A DNA stretch of 64,000 nucleotides from NCBI GenBank assembly GCA_945890735.1, contig CAMDCZ010000001.1, positions 62,001 through 126,000 on the forward strand, given 5' to 3'. Position numbers and translations under genes: made by a program. Positions 50,570 to 58,853 of the stretch are shown here, piece after piece (the first letter of the stretch is position 1; each line of letters begins with the position of its first letter). The notes under the pieces are model-generated. The model was not told where the DNA came from, did not search any database, and saw only the letters and a program-made list of their open reading frames with translations. Source of the DNA: Bordetella parapertussis. GTDB lineage: Bacteria; Pseudomonadota; Gammaproteobacteria; Burkholderiales; Burkholderiaceae_C.

Positions 50570-51271
50570 TTATTGAAGCGTTGATTCGATGTGTTCAATA
50601 CTGGCATGTCGAACATCTTCACCTTTGACAATGTAGATGATCAATTCCGCAATGTTTTTAGCATGATCGCCGATGCGCTCGAGTGCTTTGGCCACAAACA
50701 GGAGGTCCAAACTTGGTGTGATCGTGCGGGGATCTTCCATCATGTAGGTGATGAGTTTGCGGACAAAACCGTCGAATTCCTTGTCAATCAAATCATCTTC
50801 TTTCAAGATGGTCAATGCAGTCGATGTATCTAACCTGGCAAAAGCATCCAAGGATTTGCGAATCAAACCGCTGGCCATCTCGGTGGTCAAACGCAGTTCA
50901 GATGAGGGCAAGGACTTGTAAATGCCAGTTGAAATCATGGACTTGACCATGCGGGCAATTTTGTTTGCTTCGTCTCCAGCTCTTTCAAGATTGGCTGTCG
51001 CTTTGGAAATGGCCATGAGCAAACGCAAATCTTTGGCTGTCGGTTGTCTTTTTGCAATGATGGATGACAACTCGCGGTCAATCTCGACTTCCATGGCGTT
51101 GACATGGTTTTCAGTTTCAATGACTTGATCAGCCACATCTTCCACGAACAGTAGTAAGGCGTATACAGCTTGCTGAATTTGAGATTCGACCAAACCACCC
51201 ATTTCCATGAGTCGCGATGAAACATGGTTGAGCTCAGAGTCAAATTGTGACGAAAGGTGTTTATCGGGCAT
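50570..51271 (-). CDS. phoU: Phosphate signalling protein PhoU
   Basis: 233 residues forming two three-helix PhoU repeats with the metal-binding E/D-x-x-x-D pattern (AGDEANKIARMVK and IGDHAKNIAELIIYI). PhoU couples the Pst transporter to PhoR and restrains phosphate uptake. The start is the ATG at 51271 with GAGGA upstream; a longer frame to 51304 begins with TTG inside the pstB stop region and is discarded. It is part of the pstSCAB-phoUBR operon. Confidence 0.95.
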   Translation of the reverse strand: MPDKHLSSQFDSELNHVSSRLMEMGGLVESQIQQAVYALLLFVEDVADQVIETENHVNAMEVEIDRELSSIIAKRQPTAKDLRLLMAISKATANLERAGDEANKIARMVKSMISTGIYKSLPSSELRLTTEMASGLIRKSLDAFARLDTSTALTILKEDDLIDKEFDGFVRKLITYMMEDPRTITPSLDLLFVAKALERIGDHAKNIAELIIYIVKGEDVRHASIEHIESTLQ

Positions 51272-51296
51272 ATCAATCCTCAGAATTTTAAAAGTA

Positions 51297-52076
51297 TCAA
51301 CCAAAACGGCCAGTGATGTAGTCTTCCGTCTCTTTGCGCTCAGGCTTCAAGAAAATCTGATCAGTGACGCCAAATTCAATGAGGTTACCAAGGTACATGT
51401 AGGCTGTGAAGTCAGAAACACGCGCAGCTTGTTGCATATTGTGGGTCACGATGGCAACTGTATAGTCTTGTTTGAGTTCACTGACCAACTCTTCGACTTT
51501 GGCAGTTGATATCGGGTCCAAAGCTGACGTTGGCTCATCCAACAAAATCACTTTGGGTTTAACAGCCACTGACCGCGCAATACACAGGCGTTGTTGTTGA
51601 CCGCCTGACAGAGACAAACCGCTGACATGAAGCTTGTCTTTGACTTCGTTCCAGATGGCGCCTTTGGTCAGCGCCCATTCAACCCGGTCGTCCATGTCAG
51701 AGCGGCTCAGGTTTTCATAGAGTCGAATACCAAAAGCGATGTTGTCATAGATAGACATGGGAAAGGGTGTTGGCTTCTGGAACACCATGCCCACTTGGGC
51801 GCGAAGCAAGTTCAAGTCCTGCCGTTTATCCAAAATATTGGTGCCATACAACTTGATTTCACCTTCCGCACGCTGACCGGGGTAAAGGCTGTACATACGG
51901 TTCAAGGTACGCAAGAGCGTTGATTTGCCACAACCTGAGGGACCAATGAAGGCCGTGACTTTGTTTTCGGCGATGTCCAAATTGACATCTTTAAGGCCCT
52001 GGAAGGCACCGTAGTAAAAATCCAGATGGCGAATTTCAATCGCATTGGCAAGGTTGGCAGAGGAAGTGTTGGACAT
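51297..52076 (-). CDS. pstB: Phosphate ABC transporter ATP-binding protein
   Basis: 259 residues. The ATPase of the high-affinity phosphate importer: Walker A GPSGCGKSTLLR, the Q-loop, signature LSGGQQQRLCIAR, Walker B VILLDEPTSALD and the His switch THNMQQAARV. I use ATG 52076 (MSNTSSANLANAIEI), 20 bases after the pstA stop and preceded by AAGG; the frame is open further upstream into pstA, but those residues are foreign to PstB. Confidence 0.96.
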   Translation of the reverse strand: MSNTSSANLANAIEIRHLDFYYGAFQGLKDVNLDIAENKVTAFIGPSGCGKSTLLRTLNRMYSLYPGQRAEGEIKLYGTNILDKRQDLNLLRAQVGMVFQKPTPFPMSIYDNIAFGIRLYENLSRSDMDDRVEWALTKGAIWNEVKDKLHVSGLSLSGGQQQRLCIARSVAVKPKVILLDEPTSALDPISTAKVEELVSELKQDYTVAIVTHNMQQAARVSDFTAYMYLGNLIEFGVTDQIFLKPERKETEDYITGRFG

Positions 52077-52096
52077 GTGATGAGACCTTTGGTGAA

Positions 52097-52942
52097 TCAG
52101 ACTTTGACTTTTTCGCGGAAAGCCACGCGCGCAATGATGTTCAATAAAAGCACGGCCAGGGTGATGATCAATGCGCCACCCCAAGCCAGTTGGATCCAGT
52201 TTTCATAGGGGCTCATGGCAAACTGGAAGATCACCACTGGCAGGTTAGACATTGGCGCATTCATGTTGGTGCTGAAAAACTGATTGTTCAATGCCGTGAA
52301 TAAAAGAGGTGCCGTCTCGCCACTGATCCGTGCCACTGCCAGCAACAAGCCCGTGATGACGCCGCTTTTGGCCGCACGCAGGGTAACCATGATGGAAACT
52401 TTCCACCGCGGCGCACCCAATGCGAAAGCAGCTTCTCGCAGACTGCCTGGGACAAGCCGCAAAATATTTTCTGTCGTTCGCATGACGACAGGGATGGCAA
52501 TCAGTGAGAGTGCCATGCTTCCGGCATAGCCAGAGAAATGCCCCACGGTAGACACCGCCACAGAGTAAACAAACAAGCCCAAAACAATCGAAGGGGCCGA
52601 CAGCATGATGTCAGTGACAAATCGGGTGATTTCAGCTGTTTTACTGCTGTCGCCATACTCTGTCAGGTAGATACCCGCCAAGATGCCAATCGGCGTGGAT
52701 ACAAGCACGGACAAACCCACAATCATCAGACTGCCAACGATGGCGTTACGCAATCCGCCGCCTTCGGAGCCAGGAGCCGGCGTGTCATTCAAAAACAAAG
52801 ATGTCTCTAGTGCAGACAGCCCATTGGAAAACAACACGAAAAGAATCCAAAACAATGCCACGAGTCCAATCGCCATGGCGGTCATGGAAAGCGCCAAGCC
52901 GACCAAGTTGGTGAGTTTTCGTTTTTGATAGAGGTTAGACAT
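52097..52942 (-). CDS. pstA: Phosphate ABC transporter permease PstA
   Basis: 281 residues with six membrane helices. The cytoplasmic loop AAFALGAPRWKVSIMVTLRAA is the EAA-type contact for PstB. PstA pairs with PstC to form the channel. It lies 66 bp after pstC and 20 bp before pstB. The protein is complete and of normal length. Confidence 0.95.
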   Translation of the reverse strand: MSNLYQKRKLTNLVGLALSMTAMAIGLVALFWILFVLFSNGLSALETSLFLNDTPAPGSEGGGLRNAIVGSLMIVGLSVLVSTPIGILAGIYLTEYGDSSKTAEITRFVTDIMLSAPSIVLGLFVYSVAVSTVGHFSGYAGSMALSLIAIPVVMRTTENILRLVPGSLREAAFALGAPRWKVSIMVTLRAAKSGVITGLLLAVARISGETAPLLFTALNNQFFSTNMNAPMSNLPVVIFQFAMSPYENWIQLAWGGALIITLAVLLLNIIARVAFREKVKV

Positions 52943-53008
52943 GGTGATGGGTGTTGGATTTCAAAGGGTTCAATGGGGTCGGCTGCGCTGACAAAGTCGT
53001 GAAAAGAG

Positions 53009-54016
53009 TCAATGACCCTTTGCATTTTCAGTTCGGTTGATCATCCACTTGGCCGCAGACAACACCACAAAAGTGATGCAAAACAACAGGAAGCCCAGCG
53101 CGAAAAGCGTGTTGAAATGCAAGCCACCTGCTTCCCCAAACTCGTTGGCCAAGACAGAAGCAATGGAGGTTCCCGGGGAGAAAAGTGAGGTAGGCAAGCG
53201 GTTAGCGTTTCCAATGACAAATGTCACCGCCATGGTCTCGCCAAGCGCCCGGCCGAGGCCCAGCATGATGCCGCCAATCACGCCTTTTTGGGTGAAAGGC
53301 AGGACCACTTTGCGCACCACTTCCCAGGTGGTGCAGCCCAAACCATAAGCGGACTCTCGCAATATCGCTGGGGTGATTTCAAAAACATCGCGCATCACCG
53401 CCGCCACAAAAGGCAGCACCATGAAAGACAAGATGATGCCCGCAGACAAAATACCTAAACCCGTGATGGCACCGCCAAACATCCAGCCAATCAAAGGCAT
53501 GCCACCCAAGAGCGTTTGCAAAGAAACCTGCATGTAATCGGCATAGATGGGTGCAAACACAAACAAACCAAACATGCCATAAATGATGGAGGGCACAGCG
53601 GCCAGCAGTTCAATGGCCGTGCCAAGTGGACGCCTGAGCCAAGCTGGGCAGGTTTCCGTTAGAAAAACAGCAATGCCAAACGCCAAGGGCACAGAAATCA
53701 GCATGGCGATGCCAGCACTTAAAACAGTACCAACGATGGAGATGGCTGCACCAAACTCTTCGTTGATGATGTCCCACTCGACGTACCACAAAAAATGGAT
53801 ACCAAATTTGGTGAACGTGGGCAGTGCGTTGTAAAAAAGAGAAATGATGATGCCCGCCAAGGCAATCAGGACGAGCAATGAAAAGGACTGGGTCAGTCGG
53901 TGGAAAACAGCATCTTGAAAGCGCTGCTTTTTTGCCACGGATCTCATGTTTGCAATGTGCGCAGCATTGTCAACGGCCGCATCTGGGTGTGCTGAAGTGG
54001 TGTGGGTTGATGTCAT
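53009..54016 (-). CDS. pstC: Phosphate ABC transporter permease PstC
   Basis: About 335 residues: a hydrophilic N-terminal tail of some 50 residues, then six helices, with the EAA-type loop ESAYGLGCTTWEVVRKVVLP. The start is uncertain. The frame is open from 54073, but that point lies inside the pstS-pstC hairpin. ATGs at 54058, 54046, 54034 and 54016 are possible and none has a good ribosome binding site; I take 54016, which gives a length near the family norm. The lack of a clear site may mean low translation relative to pstS. Confidence 0.9.
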   Translation of the reverse strand: MTSTHTTSAHPDAAVDNAAHIANMRSVAKKQRFQDAVFHRLTQSFSLLVLIALAGIIISLFYNALPTFTKFGIHFLWYVEWDIINEEFGAAISIVGTVLSAGIAMLISVPLAFGIAVFLTETCPAWLRRPLGTAIELLAAVPSIIYGMFGLFVFAPIYADYMQVSLQTLLGGMPLIGWMFGGAITGLGILSAGIILSFMVLPFVAAVMRDVFEITPAILRESAYGLGCTTWEVVRKVVLPFTQKGVIGGIMLGLGRALGETMAVTFVIGNANRLPTSLFSPGTSIASVLANEFGEAGGLHFNTLFALGFLLFCITFVVLSAAKWMINRTENAKGH

Positions 54017-54068
54017 GGGCCAGTTGTCAATCATACGAACAGTCATAGGTGAGATCATTATGTAGAAA

Positions 54069-54099
54069 CCCACCGATACACAAGATGCGTAACGGTGGG
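54069..54099 (-). terminator. Hairpin between pstS and pstC (partial terminator or mRNA stabiliser)
   Basis: CCCACCG and CGGTGGG enclose a second helix (TACGCA with TGTGTA, one G-U) around a three-base loop, with a single T-T mismatch between the two. It is followed by only TTTC. Such hairpins often let the binding-protein gene be expressed well above the permease genes. Confidence 0.65.
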
Positions 54100-54132
54100 C
54101 CTAAAGATCAGTAAGCTAACAGAGACAGATGC

Positions 54133-55152
54133 TTACTTTTGGATTTGTGACCAAACGCGTTCGCGGATTTGTTTGGTCAGTGAGTCTGGCAAGGGAACAT
54201 ATTCAAGCTCTAAAGCCATTTTCTTGCCGTTCTTGAATGACCAATCAAAAAACTTCAAAACTTCAGCAGACTGTGCTTTGTCGGTAGGTGATTTGTACAT
54301 CAGAATGAAAGAAGCTGTGGTGACAGGGTATGCCTTGGCACCAGGCTGGTTCACGATGGACAAACCCATGCCTGGCACGCTGAACCAGTCAGCACCTGCA
54401 GCTGCAGCAGCAAAGGTCTCGTCGTCGGGCATCACGTAGTTGCCATCTTTGTTCATGAGAGACATGACTGCAATGGCGTTACGCTTTGCGTAAGCGTATT
54501 CAACATAGCCCAAGCTGTTTTTGATGCGGTTGACGTTGGCTGCAACACCTTCGTTGCCCTTGCCACCCACAGAGGTAGGTGCTGGCCATTTCACAGCAGC
54601 GCCGCGACCAACGGTGTCGAGCCAGTCTTTGCTGACAGATGACAAATAGTCGGTCCAGTTGAATGTGGTGCCAGAACCATCGGCACGGTGAACAACGGTG
54701 ATGGGCGCATCAGGGAGTTTTTTGCCGGGGTTCAATTCAGCAAAACGGGGGTCGTTCCACTTGCTGATCTTGCCCGAAAACATGTCAGCCAAAACAGGGC
54801 CAGTCACGCGAAGTTCACCCTTGCGGAAACCGTCAACGTTGAAGATGGGAACAGTGCCGCCAATGATGGCTGGGAATTGAACCATGCCATCTTTGTCCAA
54901 ATCAGCGCCGCTGACGGGGGCATCGGTGGCACCAAATGCCACGGTCTTGGCTTTGATTTGGCGGATACCACCGGAAGAACCGATGGATTGGTAATTGAGG
55001 CCTGTACCGGTCTGTTCCTTGTAGGCTTCAGCCCATTTGGAGTAGATAGGGAAAGGGAATGTGGCGCCAGCGCCTGTGATGTCTGCAGCGTGTGCTGAGG
55101 TGAGCAACAAAAGCGCACCTACCGTTGAGACTGCCAGCTTGACAAATTTCAT
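54133..55152 (-). CDS. pstS: Phosphate-binding protein PstS
   Basis: 339 residues with a cleavable signal peptide (MKFVKLAVSTVGALLLL, cleavage near SAHA-AD). The mature protein begins DITGAGATFPFPIYSKW and carries the phosphate-binding residues in QSIGSSGGIRQ, FGATDAPVS and HRADGSGTTFNWTDYL. AAGGAG lies before ATG 55152; the frame stays open to 55269 across the promoter, but that is not coding. The first gene of the operon, preceded by a Pho box. Confidence 0.97.
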   Translation of the reverse strand: MKFVKLAVSTVGALLLLTSAHAADITGAGATFPFPIYSKWAEAYKEQTGTGLNYQSIGSSGGIRQIKAKTVAFGATDAPVSGADLDKDGMVQFPAIIGGTVPIFNVDGFRKGELRVTGPVLADMFSGKISKWNDPRFAELNPGKKLPDAPITVVHRADGSGTTFNWTDYLSSVSKDWLDTVGRGAAVKWPAPTSVGGKGNEGVAANVNRIKNSLGYVEYAYAKRNAIAVMSLMNKDGNYVMPDDETFAAAAAGADWFSVPGMGLSIVNQPGAKAYPVTTASFILMYKSPTDKAQSAEVLKFFDWSFKNGKKMALELEYVPLPDSLTKQIRERVWSQIQK

Positions 55153-55204
55153 GAATACTCCTTGGAAAAACTTGAGGGAAAAGCCGTTTACGTCGAGAAT
55201 CTTC

Positions 55205-55239
55205 ACTGTAAGCTTGGTTTGTGACAGTTTCATGTCCAC
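55205..55239 (-). promoter_or_regulatory. Pho box and -10 of pstS
   Basis: On the minus strand two 11-base units, GTGGACATGAA (55229-55239) and ACTGTCACAAA (55218-55228), resemble the PhoB direct repeat; the second contains an exact CTGTCAC. Ten bases after that heptamer lies TACAGT (55205-55210), the -10 position expected for PhoB-activated promoters. There is no -35, as usual for this class. Confidence 0.7.
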
Positions 55240-55270
55240 CATTTCCGCATTGTCTCCAGCTTTCACCAAT

Positions 55271-55292
55271 CGGTCATATAACTTTCATATGA
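55271..55292 (+). promoter_or_regulatory. Second Pho box, oriented towards ppx
   Basis: The plus strand reads CGGTCATATAA (55271-55281) then CTTTCATATGA (55282-55292), two 11-base direct repeats sharing TCATAT, the PhoB pattern. It faces ppx, 67 bases from its start, and a weak -10 (GAATAG, 55299-55304) lies ten bases after the second heptamer. Confidence 0.6.
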
Positions 55293-55358
55293 TTGAAGGA
55301 ATAGCATGTGAAACGCCGCGTAATTGACCCTTAAACATACACTCTACCAACCAAATCA

Positions 55359-56885
55359 ATGCTTTTTGATCGCATGCGTTCCTTGAAAAATGGCTCACTA
55401 CTCGCCGCCATCGACCTGGGCTCCAACAGTTTCAGATTAGAAATTTGCCGCTACAGCCACGGCTTGATTCAGCGGATCGAATACATCAAAGAAACCGTGC
55501 GGCAAGGCAGCGGCCTGGATGAAGAGCGCAACCTCAGTGATGAGGCCATGGAGCGCGGCTGGGACTGTTTGTCGAGGTTTGCAGAGCGCCTGGCGGGGTT
55601 CAAGTCGACCCAGGTGCGTGCTGTCGCCACCCAAACGTTGCGAGAAGCAAAAAACCGCAAGGTTTTTCTGGAGAAGGCCAACCGCATTTTGGGCTTTCCG
55701 ATTGAGGTGGTCTCGGGACGCGAGGAAGCCCGGCTGATCTACCAAGGCGTGACGCGTCTGCTCCCGCCCACCCAAGACCGGCGATTGATCATTGACATTG
55801 GAGGCAGGTCCACGGAATGCGTCCTGGGCCAAGGGGCGCAGGCGAAGGTGTTGGAGTCCTACCGATTGGGCAGCGTGTCCGCGAGCATGAAGTACTTTCC
55901 CAACGGGGAGTTGACGGCCCAGGCCTTCCTTCGCGCAGAGGTGGCTGCCAAAGCAGTGATGGACGAGGCCTTGGCAGTCATCCCCCGAAACTCCTGGGAT
56001 ACCGCGCTGGGCTCTTCTGGCACGGTTGGCGCGGTGGCTGAAGCCCTGGCCACTGCCGGGTGGCCTGAGGGTGCGGTCACACGAAAAGGCTTGGATTGGC
56101 TCAAACAGCAATTGATTCATGCAGGGCATGTGGACAAGGTGCGCCTGGAGGGTCTGCGAGATGACCGCAAAGCGGTGATTGGTGGCGGCTTGAGTGTGTT
56201 GTCTGCTGTGATGGATTTGTTTGACATTGACACCCTGCAAGTCACCCCGGGAGCTCTGCGTCACGGCCTGTTGTACGACCTGATTGAACGCGAAGATGAG
56301 GACAAGGACGTTCGTGCAATCACAGTTTCAGGCTTGCAAAAAACCTTTCGCGCAGATGCAGTTCAAGCGCAACGGGTCAGCCGGGTTGCCTGCTTCTTGC
56401 TTGAGCAGCTGAGGAATGCGTTGGGCACTGAAAAAAACTGGCCAAGGTATTTGAAAAAACTCGATTGGGCTGCGCAATTGCATGAAATCGGCACCCAAAT
56501 TTCGCACACAGATGCACACAAACACGGCGCATACATCCTGGACAACACGGACACCCCAGGCTTTGCCATGCATGAACTGCATCGCCTGAGCCTGCTGGTT
56601 TTGGGTCACAAAGGAAAATTACGCAAACTTGAAATTGATTTCGAGGATGTGTTTTTCATGTACCAACTGATGAGCCTTCGGTTGGCTGTGATTTTGTGCC
56701 ACGCTCGGCGCGACCCCGAAACAGAGGGCATGAAATTTAGCCTGTCTAGCCAGGTTCCGCGTTGCTTTGAATTGCAACTGGAACCGATGTGGGCCGTGCG
56801 GTTTCCTCAGTCCAGCCATTTGTTGCAACAGGAAGTGGTGTCCTGGCAAAAAACCAGCTGGGAACTGAGGTTGGTTGGGCTTTAA
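55359..56885 (+). CDS. ppx: Exopolyphosphatase
   Basis: 508 residues of the Ppx/GppA family, releasing phosphate from polyphosphate ends. The ASKHA-fold motifs AAIDLGSNSFRLEI, VRAVATQTLREA, LIIDIGGRSTECV and LGSSGTVGAVAEA are present, and a C-terminal HD-like region (about 315-508) follows. A start at 55374 is also possible. The gene is divergent from pstS and preceded by its own Pho box candidate, while ppk is not in the window. Its stop overlaps that of the Liv-type gene by four bases. Confidence 0.93.
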   Translation: MLFDRMRSLKNGSLLAAIDLGSNSFRLEICRYSHGLIQRIEYIKETVRQGSGLDEERNLSDEAMERGWDCLSRFAERLAGFKSTQVRAVATQTLREAKNRKVFLEKANRILGFPIEVVSGREEARLIYQGVTRLLPPTQDRRLIIDIGGRSTECVLGQGAQAKVLESYRLGSVSASMKYFPNGELTAQAFLRAEVAAKAVMDEALAVIPRNSWDTALGSSGTVGAVAEALATAGWPEGAVTRKGLDWLKQQLIHAGHVDKVRLEGLRDDRKAVIGGGLSVLSAVMDLFDIDTLQVTPGALRHGLLYDLIEREDEDKDVRAITVSGLQKTFRADAVQAQRVSRVACFLLEQLRNALGTEKNWPRYLKKLDWAAQLHEIGTQISHTDAHKHGAYILDNTDTPGFAMHELHRLSLLVLGHKGKLRKLEIDFEDVFFMYQLMSLRLAVILCHARRDPETEGMKFSLSSQVPRCFELQLEPMWAVRFPQSSHLLQQEVVSWQKTSWELRLVGL

Positions 56886-58015
56886 CGCACAACGGCCAGG
56901 TTGATCTTTTTGCCAGCCTTGAAACTGTACAGGGTCAAAGCACCATTTTTGATGTCGCCCTTTTCATCAAAGCTGATGCTGCCTGTCACCCCTTTAAACG
57001 CAGTGGTTTTGGCCAAAACGGGCAGGTATTTGGCCGGCTCAGCGGAGTTGGCCTTGACCATGGCATCGGCCATGATGTTGACCGCATCGTAGACGTAAGG
57101 CGCATAAATTTGCACATCCGTGTTGAAGCGCTTTTTGTACCTGGCTTTGAAATCAGCCATGACCTTCTCTTGAGGGCCTTCTACCCCTCCCGCTTCGGCA
57201 CAAAAAACCTGGTTGTCCCCGATGGCATCACCCGCCAGCTTGATGATTTCATGGGTACAAATGCCATCACCGCCCATGAATTTGGTGGTCAATCCCAATG
57301 ACTTCATTTGTTTGACCATGGGGCCGGCCACCGCATCCATGCCACCGAAGAAAACCACGTCTGGTTTTTTGCCCTTGATCGTGGTCAAGATCGCGGTGAA
57401 GTCGGTTGCCTTGTCAGTGGTGAATTCACGGCCAACCTGCTTGGCACCGGCAGCGGCGGCGGCTTTGGCAAATTCGTCCGCCACGCCCTGACCATAGGCG
57501 GTGCGGTCATCGATCACCGCAAATGTCTTGACTTGCAGGTTTTTCACCGCATAGCGTCCCAAGGTACCGCCCAAATGCACGTCATCCGCAACCACACGAA
57601 ATGCGGTCTTGAAGCCCTGGCGGGTGAATTTGGGGTTGGTTGAAGACGGCGAAATCTGGGGAATGCCTGCGTCACTGTAGATCTTGGAAGCAGGAATGGA
57701 GGTGCCCGAGTTGAGGTGTCCAATCACCCCATGGACTTTTTGGTCGACCAGTTTCTGGGCAGCTGCCGTGCCTTGCTTGGGATCAGCGGCATCGTCTTCT
57801 GCCAGCAATTCAAACTTCACCTTTTTACCGCCGATGCTCAGGCCCTTGGCATTGAGCTCCTCAATGGCCAAACGGGCACCGTTTTCATTGTCTTTGCCCA
57901 TGTGGGCAATCGGTCCGCTGATCGGGGCAATGTGTCCAATCTTGACCACTTCTTGGGCCAAAACCTGTGTCAGGGTGGTGGCCAGCAATGCAGCCAAGGT
58001 CAGTTGAAGTCTCAA
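56882..58015 (-). CDS. Leu/Ile/Val-type ABC transporter substrate-binding protein (orphan)
   Basis: 377 residues with a signal peptide (MRLQLTLAALLATTLTQVLA) and a periplasmic binding fold of the LivJ/LivK type (IGHIAPISGPIAHMGKDNENG, then HLNSGTSIPASKIYSDAGIPQ). It starts at TTG 58015, preceded by GGGAGA at a proper distance; no ATG is suitably placed. No livHMGF permease or ATPase genes are adjacent, so it must serve a transporter encoded elsewhere or act as a sensor. The ligand is unknown; many such proteins in this order bind carboxylates or aromatics in place of amino acids. Confidence 0.88.
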   Translation of the reverse strand: MRLQLTLAALLATTLTQVLAQEVVKIGHIAPISGPIAHMGKDNENGARLAIEELNAKGLSIGGKKVKFELLAEDDAADPKQGTAAAQKLVDQKVHGVIGHLNSGTSIPASKIYSDAGIPQISPSSTNPKFTRQGFKTAFRVVADDVHLGGTLGRYAVKNLQVKTFAVIDDRTAYGQGVADEFAKAAAAAGAKQVGREFTTDKATDFTAILTTIKGKKPDVVFFGGMDAVAGPMVKQMKSLGLTTKFMGGDGICTHEIIKLAGDAIGDNQVFCAEAGGVEGPQEKVMADFKARYKKRFNTDVQIYAPYVYDAVNIMADAMVKANSAEPAKYLPVLAKTTAFKGVTGSISFDEKGDIKNGALTLYSFKAGKKINLAVVR

Positions 58016-58106
58016 GGTGTTCTCCCAATCAAAAAACAGTCAATCAGCGAATAATACTTCGGCCATGGCGTGGCACCAGCTTGGGGCAGACCACCACTGG
58101 CAGCAG

Positions 58107-58397
58107 TTACTTCGGACGGCTGGGGCTTTGGCTGTCAGCAGCCACGTGTTCACGCAAGACTTCATCCACGGCGTTTCGCATCAACTCCGGCATCATTTCT
58201 GCCAAACGCATTTGCACCCTGGCAATCACCTGGTCAGCCAGGGCTTGAGGGTCAGGCCCCAGCGTGCCGGATTGGTTGCTTGGGCTGTCTTTCTTAGGCG
58301 AAGCCCAAGGCAGCACAACCGGACGCAAACTGCCATTGACCTGCACCACCTCGGTCAGCATGGGCACGGGCAGTTGGGGTATGGTGGGTTTGGTCAC
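58107..58397 (-). CDS. Small uncharacterised protein translated with holC
   Basis: 96 residues. I do not recognise a defined function. The N-terminal half is proline-rich (KPTIPQLPVPMLTEVV), the C-terminal half is an amphipathic helix (about 52-85, with QVIARVQMRLAEMMPELM). Its ATG overlaps the holC stop by four bases, so it is probably co-translated. Proteins of similar layout (DUF2486-like) follow holC in some Burkholderiales; the resemblance is by pattern only. It could be an assembly partner of a helical type. Confidence 0.65.
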   Translation of the reverse strand: MTKPTIPQLPVPMLTEVVQVNGSLRPVVLPWASPKKDSPSNQSGTLGPDPQALADQVIARVQMRLAEMMPELMRNAVDEVLREHVAADSQSPSRPK

Positions 58398-58837
58398 AGC
58401 TTGGCCTTGAGACTTAAGTCATGGCGGACCAAGGGGTACCCTCGGTCGGCGTAGTGCTTCCAGCGCGCACGCGCTTGCAACTTGTCTTGATCGTCTTGGG
58501 TGACCACTTCGATGAGCTTTTCAAAAGTTTCAAACCCTTGCACCAAATCAGGCCCCAGATTCAAGAGCACATGGTGGTGGGGCAAATCCAGAGACAAGCG
58601 ATCACTGGGCAGCAAAACAACCGGTGAATGGCTCAACACCTCAGGCGATGAATCGACCAGGCAATGGGGTAGGAATGACGTCGCCGACCAGTTCCACAAA
58701 GCCGTGTCGAGCGCAGTGATCAGCCCGTGCGGCCCGATCACCACCACCTTGGCTGACGCATTCAAGGCTTTGCGCAACAGGCGACAAGCGTAGTTGAGCT
58801 TTTCGGTGGCGTTGAAGTGGAAAGCGACTTCGGTCAT
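58394..58837 (-). CDS. holC: DNA polymerase III chi subunit
   Basis: 147 residues. Chi links the clamp loader to SSB. The opening EVAFHFNATEKLNYACRLLRKA and the middle LPHCLVDSS typify HolC. It follows pepA by 16 bp, the conserved pepA-holC pair, and is chained to a small unknown gene after it. Length and motifs are normal. Confidence 0.9.
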   Translation of the reverse strand: MTEVAFHFNATEKLNYACRLLRKALNASAKVVVIGPHGLITALDTALWNWSATSFLPHCLVDSSPEVLSHSPVVLLPSDRLSLDLPHHHVLLNLGPDLVQGFETFEKLIEVVTQDDQDKLQARARWKHYADRGYPLVRHDLSLKAKL

Positions 58838-58853
58838 GCCCAGTGTGATGCGC

